DNA from: Hyphomicrobium sp.
GTDB taxonomy: Bacteria; Pseudomonadota; Alphaproteobacteria; Rhizobiales; Hyphomicrobiaceae
Assembly (NCBI GenBank): GCA_003987725.1
Contig: RXJH01000003.1
Location: 186,001 to 250,000 of the forward strand
DNA: 64,000 bases
Direction of reading: 5' to 3'
Position numbers and translations under genes: made by a program
Part shown: positions 62,179-64,000 of the stretch, in pieces
Layout: each line of letters begins with the position of its first letter
Numbering within the stretch: position 1 is the first letter of the stretch
Notes under the pieces: model-generated
What the model saw: the letters and a program-made list of their open reading frames with translations, nothing else
What the model was told of the DNA's origin: nothing
Databases searched by the model: none

Positions 62179-64000
62179 ATGCTTTCCGCGCTTTTCGTCG
62201 ATCGTCCGCGCCTCGCAATCGTCATTGCGATCGTCACGACAATCGCCGGTGCGCTCGCTCTATATGCAATACCGGTCGCCCAGTATCCCGATATCGTTCC
62301 TCCGCAGGTCCAGGTCACGACCACGTACCCGGGAGCGAATTCCTCGGTCGTCGACGCGACCGTCGCTCAGCCCATCGAGGCGCAGGTCGTCGGTGTCGAC
62401 AAGATGATCTACATGAAGAGCGTGAGCGGCGATGATGGCAGCTACACGCTCATCTGCTCGTTCGAGCTCGGAACCAACCCCGATATCAATACGGTCAACG
62501 TCAATAATAGGGTCCAGGTCGCACTTTCGAGCTTGCCGCCGGAGGTCCAGCGGCAGGGCATTTCGGTGAAGAAAAAGTCTTCGGCACTTCTCGGCGTTTT
62601 AGCGGTCTATTCGCCAAAGCACACCCACGACCCGCTATTCCTCTCCAACTATGTCACGATCAACCTTCTCGACCAAGTCAAGAGTACGCCGGGCGTCGGC
62701 GATGCCACGCTTTGGGGGCCGCAGGATTATGCGATGCGCGCTTGGGTTCGGACGGACCGGCTCACCGGCCTGAACCTAACGACAGGCGATATAATAAACG
62801 CGATCCACGCGCAAAATCTGCAAGCCGCCGTCGGGCGTATTGGCGCGCGCCCGATCTCCAATGAGCAACAGCTTCAGCTCAACATCCAGACAAAGGGTCG
62901 TCTCAACACCGTCGCGGACTTCGAGAAGATTGTGTTGCGGACCAACCCGGACGGATCGGTATTGCGGCTTGGTGACGTGGCTCGCCTCGAACTCGGCGCA
63001 GCCAACCTCGATCGCGAAACGCTCTTCAACGGTGGGCCCGCGGCGGTGATTGCGATCTACCAAGCGCCCGGTGCCAATGCGATTGCAACCCTAAGGCAAG
63101 TTCGGGCGAAGCTCGAAGACGCGGAAAAAAGATTCCCGACGGATCTCGCATGGAAAGTCACCTACGATCCGACCGAGTTCGTAACCGAGACGATCCACGA
63201 GGTACAAAAGACGCTCATCGAAGCTTTCATTCTGGTCGTCATCGTCGTCTATCTGTTCCTCGGCAGCATCCGCGCGACGTTGATACCGACTCTTGCCGTG
63301 CCGGTGAGCTTGATCGGCGCTTTCATCGTCCTGCTCGCAATTGGATATTCCGCGAACACTGTGTCGTTGCTCGCCGTTGTGCTCGCCATCGGCATCGTCG
63401 TCGACGACGCGATCGTCGTGGTTGAGAACGTCGAGCGCGTCATGGAGGAGCGTCCCGAGCTGACGAGCGCCGAGGCGACAAAGCTCGCCATGGCGGAAAT
63501 CACGGCGCCGATTATTGCGATCACGCTCGTGCTGCTTTCCGTGTTCGTGCCTGTGGCGTTCATTCCGGGAATTTCGGGCGAGCTATTTCGCCAATTCGCG
63601 GTGACGATCGCGGTATCGATGTTTTTGTCCGCAATCAACGCACTCACGCTTTCCCCCGCCCTGTGCGCAATCCTGCTGAAACCGCATCATGGACCTCGAA
63701 GGGGGCCCATCGGCGCGGTGATGAGGGGGATCGACTATATCAGGGACGCTTATGGCGCCGCCGTCGCGCGCCTGTTGCGGGTCTCGCTGATCGGCTTGGC
63801 TCTTGTCGCCGCTTCGCTCGCCGGCATTTACGGCCTGGCGAAGATCACGCCAACGGGCTTCCTTCCCGAGGATGACCAAGGCGCGCTGTTCGTGCTTGCC
63901 CAGCTTCCAGGCGGCGCCTCGGTCGTGCGCACCACAGACATCATGAGGCGCGCGGAAGCGATCCTGAAGGAGGAGCCGGCGGTCGAGGATGTTACCTCAG
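62179..64000 (+). CDS. RND multidrug efflux permease (HAE1/AcrB-like), 3' end cut
   Basis: About 607 residues visible. First transmembrane helix (FVDRPRLAIVIAIVTTIAGA), porter segment PVAQYPDIVPPQVQVTTTYP, and the proton-relay Asp pair in GIVVDDAIVVVENVERVMEE all match HAE1-type proton-driven drug pumps. The frame stays open to the window edge; the second half of the protein and any outer-membrane channel gene lie beyond. It starts three bases after the adaptor stop, so the two are co-transcribed. Confidence 0.94.
   Translation, partial: MLSALFVDRPRLAIVIAIVTTIAGALALYAIPVAQYPDIVPPQVQVTTTYPGANSSVVDATVAQPIEAQVVGVDKMIYMKSVSGDDGSYTLICSFELGTNPDINTVNVNNRVQVALSSLPPEVQRQGISVKKKSSALLGVLAVYSPKHTHDPLFLSNYVTINLLDQVKSTPGVGDATLWGPQDYAMRAWVRTDRLTGLNLTTGDIINAIHAQNLQAAVGRIGARPISNEQQLQLNIQTKGRLNTVADFEKIVLRTNPDGSVLRLGDVARLELGAANLDRETLFNGGPAAVIAIYQAPGANAIATLRQVRAKLEDAEKRFPTDLAWKVTYDPTEFVTETIHEVQKTLIEAFILVVIVVYLFLGSIRATLIPTLAVPVSLIGAFIVLLAIGYSANTVSLLAVVLAIGIVVDDAIVVVENVERVMEERPELTSAEATKLAMAEITAPIIAITLVLLSVFVPVAFIPGISGELFRQFAVTIAVSMFLSAINALTLSPALCAILLKPHHGPRRGPIGAVMRGIDYIRDAYGAAVARLLRVSLIGLALVAASLAGIYGLAKITPTGFLPEDDQGALFVLAQLPGGASVVRTTDIMRRAEAILKEEPAVEDVTS

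Noticed and set aside
1-64000. tRNA, rRNA, insertion sequence, prophage, integron or CRISPR features
   Set aside because: Reading both strands I found no transposase or integrase genes, terminal repeats, regularly spaced repeats or cloverleaf-like sequence that I could support.

Overview
The window is about 64 kb of GC-rich, densely coding DNA from a bacterium. Gene content and family affinities point to an alphaproteobacterium, most likely a member of the Hyphomicrobiales with a Hyphomicrobium- or Rhodomicrobium-like lifestyle. The clues are class I polyhydroxyalkanoate (PHA) synthase with a phasin, NsrR with flavohemoglobin, a ScfR/PrpR-type acyl-CoA regulator beside isocitrate lyase, Lys-rich TonB-receptor linkers and alphaproteobacterial-style cobalamin riboswitches. 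The genus is an inference. I see no tRNA, rRNA, insertion sequence, prophage or CRISPR array.

Layout. 1-5.5 kb: an ADP-forming acyl-CoA synthetase/GNAT fusion (cut by the left edge), PHA synthase, a phasin-like protein and a CBS-BON protein, with FNR/FixK-type boxes before both PHA genes. 5.7-9.2 kb: a small surface-polysaccharide island (GT2, pyruvyltransferase-like protein, PP-loop ATPase). 9.4-11.9 kb: a nitric-oxide-defence regulon (truncated globin, flavohemoglobin, NsrR) with two strong NsrR operators. 12.1-13.3 kb: a chromate transporter.

13.5-30.9 kb, all on the minus strand: a complete group 1h/5 ('actinobacterial-type', high-affinity) [NiFe]-hydrogenase locus. In transcription order it reads: NtrC-family activator, zinc ribbon, small subunit, large subunit, two paralogous four-Cys proteins resembling HiPIPs, maturation protease, hypothetical, TPR protein, two tiny membrane proteins, NifU-Rieske fusion, NHL protein, HypF, HypC, SIS isomerase, HypD, HypE, HupE, HypA, HypB. 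A sigma-54 promoter and a HupR-type TTG-N5-CAA site lie just upstream of the small subunit, so hydrogenase expression is probably driven by the adjacent activator.

31-39.4 kb: a LuxR-type response regulator, a TonB-dependent receptor, a large autotransporter and a flavodoxin-fold oxidoreductase. 39.4-47.2 kb: MetE, a hotdog thioesterase, isocitrate lyase, its ScfR/RamB-like regulator, an RraA-like protein and a citrate/2-methylcitrate synthase, with TTTGCGAA-type operators before the regulated genes.

47.3-56.1 kb: two cobalamin riboswitches. The first precedes a ribonucleotide reductase whose beta subunit has Phe in place of the radical Tyr and Glu at the first metal ligand, the signature of class Ic (Mn/Fe) enzymes. 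The second precedes a siderophore-type TonB receptor and a PepSY membrane protein. 56.1-64 kb: a hypothetical protein, a SulP anion transporter, a Ca2+/H+ antiporter, polyphosphate kinase 2 and an RND efflux adaptor/permease pair cut by the right edge.

Taken together the genes describe an organism that stores carbon as PHA, scavenges H2, copes with NO and low oxygen, and switches ribonucleotide reductase (and probably metal/corrinoid uptake) according to B12 supply.
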